Assembly (NCBI GenBank): GCA_004143645.1
Contig: RXPK01000088.1
Span: 3,794,845 to 3,858,844, forward strand
Reading direction: 5' to 3'
Length of the DNA: 64,000 nt
DNA from: Protaetia brevitarsis
Lineage: Eukaryota; Arthropoda; Insecta; Coleoptera; Scarabaeidae
The translations under genes were made by a program, and so were the position numbers. The notes beneath the pieces are model-generated. The model was not told where the DNA came from and ran no database searches. It saw nothing but the letters and a program-made list of their open reading frames with translations. Within the stretch, counting starts at the first letter, position 1, and every line of letters begins with the position of its first letter. Below are positions 43,090-56,353 of the stretch, in pieces.

Positions 43090-43783
43090 TTAATCAAAAG
43101 CATGGCAAGTTTTGACATGCTTATCCAAAGCATTCCCACTGCGTGTCTTATAATTGCACTTGGAACAATAAAATTTCTCGACTAAGTGGACGTTCATGTG
43201 CCGTTTCAACTTGCACTTCTCTAAGAACCTCATATTGCAAATTTGACACACGTGAGGCTTCTCCCCAGTATGCCTTTTGAGATGTTTACTCAACGATCCC
43301 ACTTGAGAACACCGGTAATCGCAAAAATCGCACTTATACGGCTTTTCTCCCGTATGTACTCGAAGGTGTCGCTTCAAACTGCCCTTCTCAGTGAGCACCT
43401 TACTGCAAATACTACATTTGAACTCGGCAACGTTTGTCGTGTCAATTTTCTGAGGTATTTGCGCAAATTTCTTCGTGTCATTATCTTTTTTATTGTCTGA
43501 TTGTGAATTGGACGCGTGAGCTTTAGCTGTATGGTCTTGCAAGCCGCCCCTACGATCGGAAATGAAATCGCATTTCGAGCACGCGAACTCTTTGGTGTGC
43601 ATGGACATGTGTTTCCTTAAGGTTGTCTTTTGGTCCGTTTGGTAACCGCATTGATGACACGAGAGATACTTAATGCCCGTGTGTTTCTTCTTGTGTCTAG
43701 CTAGATTATTTTTGTGCGTGTACACCGCATTGCATACATTACATTTATACAACTGCTCGATGTCCTTGGGTATTCGAGATTTG
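43090..43783 (-). CDS. C2H2 zinc-finger protein, last exon
   Basis: The exon starts at 43783 right after an acceptor (ATATTTCAG) and is open to the TAA at 43090, giving about 230 residues with no defect. It contains seven C2H2 fingers in two groups. Fingers 1-3 begin YKCNVCNAVY, LSCHQCGYQT and FACSKCDFIS. A linker of about 35 polar residues follows. Fingers 4-7 begin FKCSICSKVL, YKCDFCDYRC, HVCQICNMRF and FYCSKCNYKT. TGEKP linkers join 4-5 and 5-6, the arrangement of sequence-specific DNA-binding proteins. The protein is probably nuclear. Upstream exons were not identified, so the gene cannot be named. It is the best candidate for a host gene in the window. Confidence 0.85.
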
Positions 43784-43799
43784 CTGAAATATGTAACGT

Positions 43800-44630
43800 C
43801 TCATTAAAGACAGGCAGCTTAAAATCCATCACCACAAAAATATATATTACGGTGGTACATTTTTTTTTTTTTAGTTTTGAATAATAAACAGGGCTACCTC
43901 TTTTTTGTTGAATACGCTATGCAAGTATTCTTTATTTTTAGTGTAAGAATTTGAGAATAAAATTATTAAACTGGCAAGGAAAGGCACCCAATGGTATCTC
44001 CCCGACTTCAATAAAATTTGATAGAATTGTAGAACACTGAAAAATATTTGGCAAGTATTTTTTTAGCGTCCCGTTTTTGGTCCTAGGGGATGTAATGGGA
44101 TCAAATTTCCCAAAAACACGGTTTTTGCAATATTTCAGAAACGACAAGAGATATCTGAGCGGGTAAAATCAGATTGTTCCATCTAGGCATTACATTAGGT
44201 TGAAAAAAAAAAACAGTGGGGCATTCACGGGCTGGTTAGGGAATTAAAAAATATCATTTTTTTTCTCACCTCACCCTCTTGAATATTATAAATTCAATCA
44301 ATTTTTTCATTTTTTAATCTTTAAACTATATGGTATTTTGAAAGAAACTTCAATCGTCTACTTTAAATCGCAGTTAAAGAATTTTTTAAGCACATGCTGC
44401 TTTTATTCACTAGATGAGTTTTTTTCGTAAGTAGCATTAAATAATATTAGAATTTCTCTTCCTTATAACCGCTTAGGAGGGCTCTCGGCATACTCGTGTG
44501 TGTACTGTGGTTTTTTTTTTTTTATTTTCTTGATGTTTTTTATTGTGTAACTTCATGTGTATTTAAATGTTATGTATATTTAGATTTATGTATATTTTTA
44601 TATTTTCTATATCAACGGTATTGAAATAAA
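43800..44630. other. No gene; AT-rich
   Basis: AT-rich spacer with A- and T-runs upstream of the zinc-finger exon. It probably contains intron or promoter sequence of that gene, though no earlier exon could be recognised. Confidence 0.35.
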
Positions 44631-44646
44631 TTACTTACTTACTTAC
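44631..44646 (+). repeat. (TTAC)n short tandem repeat, possible LINE tail
   Basis: Four TTAC units follow AACGGTATTGAAATAAA. Some non-LTR elements end in such short repeats, but no coding part confirms that. Confidence 0.5.
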
Positions 44647-46215
44647 ATGAAAGAATAAAGGTTACGCGTTTTTTCGTTTTTTTTTTTGCGAAATGTTCGT
44701 TATATGAAAATAGAACTAGTAAACTGATACGTACAAATAGTTATACTAAAAAAAAAAGTTCGTGCGTTGTTGGTCATCTCGTAAATATAAATTACTTTTT
44801 CACGTCTTGGCAAATCAATATGTTTATGTTAGCCAATGCATGCAAATGATTATAAATAAAACTTTAAATAAAATTATCACCGCCCCTATATAAGAGTGTG
44901 GCCAGCTCACTAAAGTGTCATCATCATTAAGGGCTTTGCCCAAGGATAAAAGTCCCGTATTTGTATCTGTTGGATAGCGTTATCTATATGACGAATCATT
45001 TGGAAGAACATAACTACAAAACGAAATATATAGTTAAGGTACGATTAGCGTAAATCAGTTTTAGGATAAGTAATATTTTTTATGATTTACTGGATTTGAA
45101 ATGGACATAAGTAGCCTATATGTTTTTATTTTTACAATATATGTATAGAATTTATATACCATACATGGCTACTATATAGCATGCAGATATTTATAATGCA
45201 TAAAATTTATGAGTAAAATTTTCATTCGTTTCCATTAATTCTACACTGTTTTAGAATAGAAGAGACAGAGACAAACGTTGTCCTAACTTTACCGAACTAG
45301 AAAAAGAAACATTGATAGGTGTTGCATATAAATTAATATAAGTCCATTATAAATCTATTTTACACACTTTTTTATTCTTTTTTTTTACTTTCATCTAAAC
45401 CACCAAAGCTTTCTGGCGTGCCTTTCCAGCATTATAAACAAAAGTAATGAGGTTATGTTAATGCAATATATACCCATTAACTTGATAATAATTTGTCGGT
45501 AGGGTCGAGTAACAGATAAATTTTGCGCCACGTATCCGAAGGATAGGATTTATCAATAGGTGAAGAAAATAATAATAATAAAGTATTATCACTTATCTGA
45601 CAGTTAAAGTTATCGTTTAGTTATCCTTGACTGAAAAAATCCGCCCTAAGTGTCTGGTTCTATTTATTATAATTACAGTTAGTTATCAAACAGATTTTGT
45701 TAAAGATAATTACGACGTACTCAGACTGGCCTGTTTGCGTTAAATATGTTGAACGTCTTGAAAATCCAGTGAAATCCATAAACATCCCAACAATTTGAAC
45801 CGTGAAGACGGTTATTTCCTACATAACACCTGGAAGTCCATTCTTTTTTCCAAACAAAGGGGTAACGGTTACGTATGTGTTTCGATTTCAGGTCAACAGC
45901 AATAGTAGCAGCCCTGAAGATTACCCCTAGTGTGGACGAAACGTCGGCGAGATAAAGAACCAGGACACGATTTCAGCCCAGAAGCCTAGCAGATAGTACA
46001 GACGACTGCGAAAGTCTACATGTCAGTTTAACTTGTGAAGTAAGTTTACAGGAAACCGTTATAGCATTAAGCACATTGGTACCGTACTATCATCCTTTCT
46101 ACATACTTTCTTATCAATGATATGCGAAATATTGGTTTTTGAAAAAAAAAATAAAGAACTTTCAATAATTGTGATGTAGTTGCTGGATTCCCCAAAAGAA
46201 TTTTTGGATTTTTCA
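44647..46215. other. No gene; one retroelement-tail-like motif
   Basis: Mostly AT-rich. At about 45915-45990 the phrase CCTGAAGATTACCCCTAG leading to GACGAAACGTCGGC resembles the 3' tail found in some non-LTR and Penelope-like elements. No coding sequence stands with it. Confidence 0.35.
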
Positions 46216-49014
46216 CTTCATTTAAGACTACAAATACTTCTGTTTCTCTTTTTTTTCTTTTTATTATGATGGGGTACTTTCAAGTCATTTCCTACAACCA
46301 AGGTTAAACGGACCTCATTAAGACAGAAAAGATAGCTATCAACATCAGCAAAAAATGCCGAAGGGAGTTCCCTTCTACGATGAAGAAGAAACAACATTCT
46401 ACCCAAACACATCATACAAGGATCTAAAAATTCAACATTGATGACGACAAAGAATAGCAAACCTAGCTAGTAAAGCAGAGAATCTCAGAGGAAGGTTAGG
46501 GATGAGAATATTAAATTTGGAAATTTCGATAACATTATCCCACTTGAAATTTCAGTCAAATCAATTACAATTACTTAAAAACAAATCAACTCAATTATTA
46601 CCGATATAAAATTTGAGAATCATTTGACAAATTTAATGAATACTATCAAGGAAACGGTATCTGATTAAAGTTCATCATCCTTGCCAACATATTCACCAGC
46701 TTCACTAAGCAGGTTCAGCTGTGAGGATATTGCATACCTTGAAGGTGTAAATATCATTCCCGACGCCACAGTTAACAATATTAAATATTTGGTTACATAC
46801 AAGTACAAACTTGTTTACCAAAAAGTTAATTAAAAGAATGCTTAGAAATTATTCGCATCATACAATTTTTTAATAATATATAGTTAACTAATAACAAATA
46901 TATATATTGCTTTTCCAAAAAAAGAAATTGAGAACTCAGTAGATAGTTTTTCACAAAAGGAATCCATACCTGAAGATCTACTTTCAGTTAATACTGGAAT
47001 AAATCAAAATAAAGATGTGAATCGTTTATAAATGTTATGAACGTTATTGCTTCTCTTCGAGTTATCCGAAACATGAAAATCTGAAGATAAAAATATAGCT
47101 ATATAGACTCAATTATACTTCTTCAAGTAGAAGCTCAACATTCCGAAATCATTGGTATACTTAAAATAAAGAATTGTCAGCGTGCTATGTTTTGATTGAT
47201 CTAAAGATGGTGCATTGCAGACCTTACGGTATTGGAGGATAACTGGACGACAGTAATAAGATTTCTGCTGCGATAAATTCTCGTCGCTTGCCAACACAAG
47301 AGGAAAGGTTTGTTTTTACTTACAAACAAATTTGGTCTATTCTATATATCTATTGAAGTAGGGAATATTATTATGATATATTCTAAGTTGGAATTAGTTA
47401 GGTTGGCAAAGAGAGAGATATAAGAATGTGATAATGTGGTGTAGAGAAATAAATAATTATAATTATCAACCATTTGTATACTTATATAATTAGAAAGTAT
47501 ATTTTTGTGAAGTTTAGCCTTAAGTAAATGAATAACTAAAATATGTTTCAGTCGTCTGAGAGCTGATGAATACAACAAATTTCGGCAAAAATTATAAGTC
47601 TTTTCCAAATGAAACCATGGAACTTACTATGTTCCTGCAATAAAAAAAATGTGACGTTTCAACAAGTAAGCCAGTTTTGGCCAAGGGAAAACTTGTTGAC
47701 AAATTAAGAAATGCAATACACAATGCGACGAAGCAGTACCGAAAAGAAGAAGGAAATCAAAACAGGCTATCTCCTCTGAAGGTGAAGAGATAAAAGGAGT
47801 GATCTTTTTGTGATGTATCACTGTGTTACATCAAATCACAATTGATAAATTGTATGTATAATGTCCTCATACTAAAGAGGTGTATTACTTATTGCTGAAT
47901 AATAATGTTCTTAGCACATTCTTTTCTTTCTCCTTCCAAATCCAAGCTCGATATCAAAGAGGAAATAATATATTTTTTGAACTTTTTTTAGCTTAACATT
48001 ACATCAGTTCAGCTTTTTTTTTCAGTTTGCAGGAAGGTTCTTTCCATACAAAGGTGAAAGGGATATTATTATTCGTTGTCCTTATAAATGATGTTGTACG
48101 CAGGTCACATAGGTAACTGTGCAAACAGAAATTAAATGCATCATAAACTATAAAGCGTATTTCAAATTCGTAAAAGGCACCAGAATGTAGAACGACACTG
48201 TAAACAGCTGTCAAACGAACAAAGTGACGGTCAGGGGTACTGCGCGGCAAGGTTCAGGTAAATTAGTTCGCATATTTTCCGCCCGCCTAACTTAGTTGGT
48301 CGGATTATAGTAATGTTATTATTAATGTTGGGCGAAATGGAATCTTTTAAATAATAAAAGTGGTATAAATTAATCAATAATATTTCATTGTTCATTAAAT
48401 CTTAATTCATTTAGGATTTAATGGTTCACACATGAGAGAAGAACAACTGAACATTCCCATGAGAAAGAGATGAATGTATTTGTAAAATGCATGTTTATCT
48501 TCATACAGAAAAGTGTTTTTGCAGTGAGAAGATTACATACGTGCTACTGTGGTCTGTAACCCCGGGGTTCGTAAATTCAGTGATATTTTATTGGTTGAGA
48601 TTAATCTTTATCAATGTGTCGGGCAAATTTTCTCAGAAATTAATATTTTATTTTTGTATAAGATTTCGTTAATTGAATTGATCTTATTTATTCTTTTAAT
48701 TGTTCAGTTGTTTAAATTAATTTCATTCAGTTGTACATATTGCGTTCACCAGTATTGTAAATGTTGTTCAAATGTATATTCTTGAATTTTCTTAGATGAA
48801 TTCTGCGTTGCGGTTGCACGCAGCTGTTGATATAATATGTATACGACTGTTATCCCTGAGAGGCTCAGTTCTGAGATTGATGTTTAAGCGTGAGTACATA
48901 TTATTTTAATTACTTTGCTGCCATTTTGGTATTACATTTTTCTAAAGATTTGTTCGTTTAATTTGATATTTTTTTTCATCCATCAAGGAACTCTTTAAAT
49001 AATAATTGTTAGTA
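46216..49014. other. No recognisable gene
   Basis: Scattered short open frames on both strands (for example plus-strand ENLRGRLGMRILNLEIS near 46480 and KGKLVDKLRNAIHNATKQYR near 47680) look like decayed coding sequence. I cannot assign them to a family. No repeats or RNA genes seen. Confidence 0.3.
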
Positions 49015-49392
49015 GGGTAAGGTGAGGGAAATGGGCGTATGGGGTATTTGGGCGGTCAACTTAAAAAAAAAAAATGTTTGTGAAAATATGTCTTATTTTG
49101 GAACGGTTTTCTGTAAATTTTATTGGTTTGTATTTACTTTCGGTAATAGATGCCACGTTTTTAATTTTTGACATTTAATTTACGGCAATTCTTAAGTGTC
49201 ATATTGGTTTATAACCTCCAATAAAGTGTGTTATTAGGTTTAAAGGGCGGCAGTTTTTTTTGTGAAAACGGTAAGTATATAAGGAAGTTAATTATTTTAA
49301 AACGCTCTAGTGATACATAAACCCTATATAAAGGGCCTGTCTATAAAGTTTTGTTGAATTTTTATTGTTTTAAGAAATAACAGAGATAAAAA

Positions 49393-49430
49393 GTACCTCC
49401 CAATTCCCCGTCCGGGAAATTGGAAGGTAC
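49393..49430. repeat. Imperfect hairpin in the pogo leader
   Basis: GTACCTCCCAATTCCCC (49393-49409) pairs with GGGAAATTGGAAGGTAC (49414-49430), 15 of 17 positions. It lies 55 bp before the transposase start. Related ATTACCCCATGTGGGGAATT sequence sits near the other end (57706), so it is probably an internal transposase-binding motif. Confidence 0.5.
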
Positions 49431-50525
49431 CGAATCGGGAAATGGCGGAATTTAACTTATGCTTTATATTTTATTTCAGATCGATATGCCACGAAAATAT
49501 GTTAAGAAAACCAATCCGAAATATGCTAGAGACGTTTTAATTGCTGCTATGGAAGCAGTAAGCACCGGAAACAGTATTTATGCTGCTTCAAGACAATTTG
49601 GTGTACCAGAGTCCACTATTCGAAACAGAATAAACGAAAGACTCCTGTAACTCGTGTTGGAGCTGGTAGAAGTCGTTTCTTTCCCGTGATATAGAAAAAG
49701 ATTTGGCAGATAACGTAATATTGCTGTCTTCCGTTCATAATCCACTTACACGTGGAGAAATTTTAAAAATACTGTCCATGAGTACTGCAAGCTAAAGAAA
49801 ATCACAAATCCATTTTCAAAAAGGCTGACGCTTACCCGGTGAAGAATTCCTAAGAGGATTTTTAAGAGACATCCCAATCTTGTCAGTCGAAAAGCAGAAG
49901 CGTACAAGCAGCTCGAGTCAATTGCTCCACAAAAGAGAACTATTCATATTCTTTGGACTACTAGAAAAAAGATAAAGAGCTTAACATTAGTCTCCAGAAC
50001 AAAAATTAACTTAGATGAACTGGCTATGATACATCACTTGCTACAACAGTAATAGCCAGAAAGGGAACGAAATGTGTATCTCAAAAGCAGCCAGGCAGTG
50101 GAAAAGACACATTTACAGTTGATCGAAACAGTAACAGCAAATGGTCACATTTTTCCACCACAGTAATAATTTACAACAAGAAAATTTGTACAATTCGTGG
50201 TGCCTGGGAGGCCCTGAAGGCACTGGGTATTTGGTGTCCAAAATGGATGGCAAGATAAATCAACGTTTTTAAAATATTTTGAAGAATTTATTAAATGGAC
50301 AACCGATTGGAAGAAACCTATTTGCTTTTGTTTGATGGTCATGGAAGCCATATACAATATGCTGAAGCAGTTTGGCTTGCAGAACGACATTCATTTATTA
50401 ACTTTACCAGCGCATTCATCCCAAACCCTTCAACCTCTTGATGTTGCCGTTTTGGACCAGCAAAAAAAGTGTGGATGAAGATCAAAAGGAATTATTTTAA
50501 GAAATCTAACACTAATATCACAAGG

Positions 50526-50608
50526 GAGCCCACCCGAGGTGCCCGTGGACCTTGACGCTGGGTTGGTGGGGGCTCAATCGCGCGGCCTCTCTTCGAGCCC
50601 GACGGGAC
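50526..50608 (+). ncRNA. Possible HDV-like self-cleaving ribozyme
   Basis: The first bases of the R1-like element can be drawn as a nested double pseudoknot. P1 is GAGCCC (50526-50531) with GGGCTC (50570-50575). P2 is GTGCCCGT (50539-50546) with ACGGGAC (50602-50608), one bulge. P3 is ACC (50549-50551) with GGT (50561-50563). P4 is GGCCTC (50584-50589) with GAGCC (50595-50599) around TCTTC. The strand order is that of HDV-like ribozymes, and P1 starts exactly at the end of the target duplication. Such ribozymes are known at 5' ends of R2 and some other non-LTR elements. Activity is inferred. Confidence 0.45.
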
Positions 50609-51071
50609 GGGGAGAGCAGTGAAGCAAGGACGGCTCAGACTTTCTATTCACCCACTTTTTCTTCATCTAGCCTTGGGTGAGGTTCTTTCTTCACTTGTCT
50701 TCTACTATCGTCTCTTGACAAAACGCTTTGTTCTCTTCAGAATCCCGACGTATTAGGTATCGAGGCTAGGGATCTACGTACTTTTCTTCTTTTTGTGTTT
50801 GGGGACGTGCGACTCCATCGACCGTTGGAGTCGTCACAGAACGATACCCAGGGGGCTTGCCTTAACGGCCGACCCGTGGATACTGCTACGCCACAACCCT
50901 AAGTCACGGTGGGACTGCACGTGCCAAGGACTGCATGGCTGGGGGGGCAAACCCAGCCGCTAGCGTGTGGAACTCTGGATACCGGGCGACCTCCAGTTTA
51001 ACTAGCCTTCCCGTAGTGAACGCAGGCTCTGCTGCGGGTGACTACTCAGTCCTAGCTACTCGTGGGATAAA

Positions 51072-53200
51072 ATGAATGAAGAAAATTATAAAACAATGAA
51101 CAGGACGGACGATCTGAAACAGATGAGAGGCAAGAAGCAAGGAGGTCTTCGAAAAAAGTTAGAAGAGTCTTAATATTCGGCAGGAGAAGCTCAATTGCCA
51201 GGACTCCTCCTGGTAGCGGGGCAGTATCGCCGGTAACGCAAAAGGAAACAACCCAAGAGACTGTAGAGGCTTTCCGGACACCACAAGTGAAACTACATCG
51301 GCTATCCCAAACAGATCCTGTTAGGCGAACACTGCGCAGTTACAGATAAAGGCACACCCGTAGAAGGTGGCTCAGAGAGTATAATTGCTTCTGAGGGAGA
51401 GAAGGTGCCTGGCAAGACGAGGAAATGTCGACAAGCCCATATTTAGGCTGTACGAAAAACCAGGAAGGTGCAGGAGGTATGGGCAGAGGTCCTATGGGAG
51501 GGGTGGCAGCCCTAAAAAAAAGAAAAGAAAGAGGGAAGGAAAAGATGAAATGTGTAATTTGACCTGAGCGAAGAGATGGTAGCAGTATTGAGGGCACTGC
51601 AGAAAGTGACAGCAAAAACTGAGGAGCTCATGGAGCACATTAAAGGAAGCACAAAGACGAAAGACAGAATAAAGACAGTTTCTAAGAACTCAGCCATGTA
51701 GTTGGACTCTAAAACAAAGGACAAATGAGCTAAAGCGCGTCCAGGAAGAATCAGCAGCAGCAGCTGAAAAATTCCCAGCAAAACGAAGCCATCGCAAATG
51801 CAGAAAGCAGGGAGACAAAGAGCATAGGAATCCAAGCGGACATGAAAAACATTGAGAGAGAATTGCACGAAATAGAGAAAGAGGTGCATAGGGAAATAGA
51901 AACCCAAATGGGTAAGCAAAACTGGATGGCGGACTATCCAAGATTATAGATTGTGATTGGCCAGGAGCTCCTTTAGGAACACAAAACTACGCAAGTACAG
52001 ACCTTTGCTACATAAAAGGCGACATGGCCGTAATCCTGGACCCTAAAAGAATACACGAAGGGAAAGACGCCGAGGTGTTGGCAACCTATTTTCCCGGCAC
52101 AGCTGGCTTGATGGAGGAGAAAATGGTCGAAGAAACTGTCGAGTATATCAAACCAATACAGAAACCTGTACAAGCAGTGGAAAGAAGAAGCCACTTCCAG
52201 GATCACCTATGTGCTACGTACAGCATAAATGCGGACGGCGTAAACGACATCTGTAAGCTATATGGACTACTTAGTAAACTAGACAGTTTTGCGGAGGCAC
52301 ACGGAATAAAAAGGCTTCAGCTTACTGCACTGGGACGTATAGACAACAATTATCTAGAGAAGTGCGCTGAAATGTCTTCGAGGAACGGATAGATATGTAG
52401 AGATTGTGACTACAAAGTCAAAACCCAACGAAAATCAGAACCAAGGGGAAGAAAGCTGTCGGTGAGCAAAAAATTTACGGAACCAGCGGAGAAAATTATC
52501 ATAAAAGCTGGGGGCAGGAGTACGCAGATGTACTACGTTCCATAAAGGCCAGTAAAGCCCAAGAAGTTGGGGCAAGCGTCAGAAGCATCAAAAAGACAAA
52601 AAACGCGACGTCTTACTTGAAGTAGGTGGGGACGAGAGAAGCGGAAGCCTAAGGCAGGCCATACAAGCTTCAAACCAAATGTACAGGTCACAGGTAAAAA
52701 CAACGAGACATTCTACACATAAGAACATCGATGGACATAAGCAAGGAGGAAATAAGAGATGCTATTGCAAAAAGCGTAGGAAACGCAAACGCGAAAGTGT
52801 CAAAGTCCTATCAATCAGAACAAGTTACGGCGGCAGCCTAAATGCTACAGTGCCCTTCCAAAAGAACAAGCCAAGATCCTGATCAAAACGAAACAGTCAG
52901 AATTGCTGGACACCCTGTAGAGTGCGAGCACGGATTAACCTAAAGAGGTCTACAAATGTTTAGGTTTGGCCACCATAGTAGTGAGTGCAAGGGTATGGAC
53001 AGGAAAAACACCTGTTTAAATTTGGGAAAGAAAACCACAAAGCCAAGGAGTGTAAAAACACAAGTTTCTGTCTCACATGTGGGGTCGAGGGTCATCGAGC
53101 GGACCAAACAAAATGTCCCACTACAGAAAACTTATTGCCGACAAAGCAAAAGAGCGAACCAGAGGGGCAGGACTAGAATCTCCAGCACCGCCAATACAAG
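51072..53200 (+). pseudogene. R1-like ORF1 with zinc knuckles
   Basis: ATG at 51072 (MNEENYKTMNRTDDL). The N-terminal basic region leads to a coiled-coil-like helix near 51560-51650 (LRALQKVTAKTEELMEHIKG). A middle domain in the frame 52024-52392 (EVLATYFPGTAGLMEEKMVE) follows. Further pieces are YADVLRSIKASKAQEVG near 52520 and a knuckle cluster at about 52956-53120 in shifting frames (FGHHSSECKGM; CGVEGHRADQTKC). The arrangement parallels the R1-type ORF1 at 32562 but the sequence differs. Numerous stops and shifts make it non-coding now. Confidence 0.7.
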
Positions 53201-53204
53201 AACA

Positions 53205-55960
53205 TGAACGTAAAATACTTTTAATAAACGTCGGACGCGCCTACGCTGCCAGGACATGGCTTATGCTACAGCCAAACAACAAAACGCTGATATTCTGATT
53301 GTGTGTGAGCCAAATAAAAAACGGGTCATAGATAATCGATGGCTCAAGGATAGAATGTAAACGTGGCTATAATAATTTTGAACAGAGGTCTAAATGTCGT
53401 GGATCACAAAGGTGGACGATGGATACGTGGTACTGGAGCTGAGAGATTTTTAGATTTGTATGCTGCTACATATCTCCAAATATTAGCATGGCGGAATACA
53501 ACACGCAGTAGATAGAATAATAGAATGTATACGTGGTCAGGAAGCAATAGTACTTGGCGATATCAATGCTAATCTCCCTTGTGGGGAGCACCAATAACCG
53601 ACAACAAGGGACAATACTGGATGGAATGGATCTCTTCCAAGAACATGGTAGTACACAATACTGGAGGCAGGCCTACCTTGTAAGAGGTACCACCGAGTCG
53701 CACATTGACGTAACAATGTCAACAAATAACATCGCAAGACGCATAGAAAACTGGGAGGTCCTAGAGCAAGAAACACTAACTGAACATAAGTACATCTACT
53801 TTGAGATTCAGGAGATGGGGTAAACACTAGAGTCGCATCAAAAAGAAACAAAACTGGATACTTTTAGACTTACATGCAAGTAGTGGCGCAAGGGAACAAA
53901 CAGGCAACGCCGGATGAATGTATTAAGCTGATACAGCAGGCGTATAAAGTTAGTACTGAAAGTAGCAAACCGCAGACAAGTAGCCCTTATTGGTGGAACG
54001 CAGATATTGCAAACAAACGACAGCAATGCAACAAGCTCCGTCGAATTCTTACGCGAGCCAACAAGAAAAGAGCCACAGAAAATGCCCTCTTTCGACACAA
54101 GCGCGTACAAGAGCGCTAAGAAGAACTGGCTAATGGAATTGCAAAGACGAAAAGACTAGCATGGAGGGACCTCTGTCGAGAACTTGATGGGAACATATGG
54201 GGAGATGCCTACAAAATCGTGGCAAAGAAACTAAATGTCCTTACCCCTTACGAGCTTAATACGGACAGAAACTCATGATCGTGAGAGATTTATTCCACAA
54301 CTAACGAATTATGGACGTACGATAACATAGATACCGAGGTAGAGGCCTTCACGAAAAGAGAATTGGAAGCTGCAGCCGCCAACATTAAACCTGGAAAGCC
54401 CTGGGTTGGACAAAATCCCACCAGAAGCGATTAAATTGGTCGCGGAAGACCTACCGGACTGGCTGCTAGATGTCATGAATGGCCTGCTCAAGAATCAAAT
54501 CTTCCCGAATCAATGGAAGATGGCACGAGTTATCCTGATCCTAAAGAACGGCAAGGCTCCGGAGTACCCAGGCTCCTACAGACCGCTATGCATGCTGGGT
54601 ACATGAGTAAGCTTTACGAGACCTTAATCAAAATAGACTGTGCAAAGTGCTAGAGGAGAGGGGAGGACTACACCCTCAACAATATGGTTTCCAAAAAGGG
54701 AAGTCCACAATACATGCTATTGAAGCAGTAATGAAAGCAGCGGAGGAGTATAACAGCAGGTGGTGCCCTCTGATTAACCAATAGATGTAAAAAACGCCTT
54801 CAATTCGGCACGTCAACGCCCTTATCATGGAGCAGCTGTCCAAAAAGCGCTTCCTCGGTATCTCCTAACCTCATAGCGAGCTACTTCAAGGATAGGAAAA
54901 TTGTAATAGACAGGACACAGACAGTGAATGTCGAGTGGGAGTTCCACAAGGGTCGGTACTCGGCCCGATACTCTGGAATATCCTGTATGACGGTGTCTTG
55001 GACTTGGAGCTGACTGTAGAAGCAAAGACCTTCGCTTTGCAGACGACCTAGTGCTAGTGGTTGGTGCAAGAACCGAAGACGTCCTCATGACAAATGCAAA
55101 TAGGTGCTACGGGAAATCAGGAACTGGATGGTGAATAACAAGCTATCACTTGCGCCAGAGAAGACCGAAGCTGTCCTGATCAAAGGAGGAAGGTCAAGAG
55201 ACATATTTCTTTTAATTTGGAGGGCGTAAGGATAATACCTAGGAAGGCGATAAAGTACCTGGGCATCGTCATAAATGATAGGGGGAACTTTGCCAGCATA
55301 TCGAAGCCGCGACAACTCGGGCAGAAAACAGACTGCAAAACTGATAAGAGTAATGCCGAACATGGATGGGCCCACCAGCGAAAAAAGAACAGTCTTGTGC
55401 AGCGCTTTACATAACACCATACTATATGGGGCGCCTGTGTGGGTAGATGCACTACGGATCCAAAAGCATAAAAATCTGCTAATAAGGACGCAACGAAATA
55501 TGCTGCTACAGTGTCCTCGGCCTTTAGAACCGTGTCTGCGAGTGCACTGCAGTAATTGCTGGCATCCTACCTATCGACCTTATGGTCCAGGAAAGAGCCG
55601 ATCTACATGCTCGAAACCAGAAAAACGAAGGGCTGCACAAGGAGGCTAGAAATCGTCTCTGAGCGCATGGCAAGAACGATGGGACGCTGAAACGAAAAAG
55701 CGCAATGGACCAAGGTATTAATAAAGGATATCAAGACATGGACTGAATGTGGACATCGTAGACTAGACTATTACTTGACACAGACTCTTACGGGACACGG
55801 CGTCTTTAGAGCATATGCTGCCAGGTTTGGAAAGGACACCACAGACCTTTGCGCCTACTGCTATGAACTAGACACGGCAGAACATACTATTTTTAAGTGT
55901 CGAGATGGGATAGGACCCGTGAAGTATCCACGCCAAGCTAGGTACGCCTCTGAATAGCCA
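53205..55960 (+). pseudogene. R1-like ORF2: endonuclease and reverse transcriptase
   Basis: Endonuclease traces run from about 53215 to 53820 (INVGRAYAARTW; a degraded GDINAN-type motif near 53560; TEHKYIYFEI). The linker near 53990-54120 contains the PYWWNADIANKR phrase. Reverse transcriptase is clear from 54400: LDKIPPEAIKLVAEDLPDW, MARVILILKNGKAPEYPGSY, and a catalytic FADDLVLVV near 55035. A C-terminal zinc site near 55845-55900 (CAYCYELDTAEHTIFKC) follows LTGHGVFRAYAARFG. The FADD motif is intact, but frame breaks occur every 200-300 bases. Confidence 0.8.
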
Positions 55961-56312
55961 CAATATCATCGAGGTCATGACGACCAGTGAGAAGAAATGG
56001 AGCATCGTGCACAGCATGATCAAAACCATTATGCAGAGCAAGGAAAAGGAAGAACGAGAAAGGCAAGCTGGCGTTGACATTAGAGGAAGGCATGAAAATA
56101 ACACTGTGTAAACAAACCAGAGACCAGTATTAACATGAGAATTAGGCACCTGTACGCTTGCTGAAGTAGAAGCCTCGGCGGTTCCGGCGGCGTTCCACAG
56201 GAGAGATAGGGTGGTTTTAGTGGGTACACCAGTCTTGCACTACAACTGGGATTCCCACACTATCGCACAGCGCTCGATCCAAGCTGGCGATGTCCATAAA
56301 GGATTCCACCGA

Positions 56313-56313
<1 letters not shown>

Positions 56314-56350
<37 letters not shown>
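56314..56350 (+). repeat. Poly(A) tail of the R1-like element
   Basis: An unbroken run of A closes the element and merges with the A/T-rich start of the right target duplication. The length may vary with sequencing of the homopolymer. Confidence 0.9.

Positions 56351-56353
<3 letters not shown>

Larger units (their letters stand above)
50526..56350 (+). mobile_element. Full-length R1-like non-LTR retrotransposon
   Basis: Flanked by AATATCACAAGG (50514-50525) and AATATCACAAAGG (56349-56361), with a poly(A) run of about 37 at the right. The 5' untranslated part is GC-rich (50526-51071). ORF1 and ORF2 follow, both with many breaks, then a GC-rich 3' untranslated part. The host pogo transposase frame resumes after it. 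It is the most complete non-LTR element in the window. Confidence 0.85.

Noticed and set aside
51340..51941. Minus-strand open frames of 83 to 135 codons within the R1-like ORF1
   Set aside because: They are antisense to the recognisable ORF1 helix region and have no domain of their own.
53537..55452. Several minus-strand open frames of 60 to 111 codons
   Set aside because: All are antisense to R1-like ORF2 with its reverse-transcriptase motifs.
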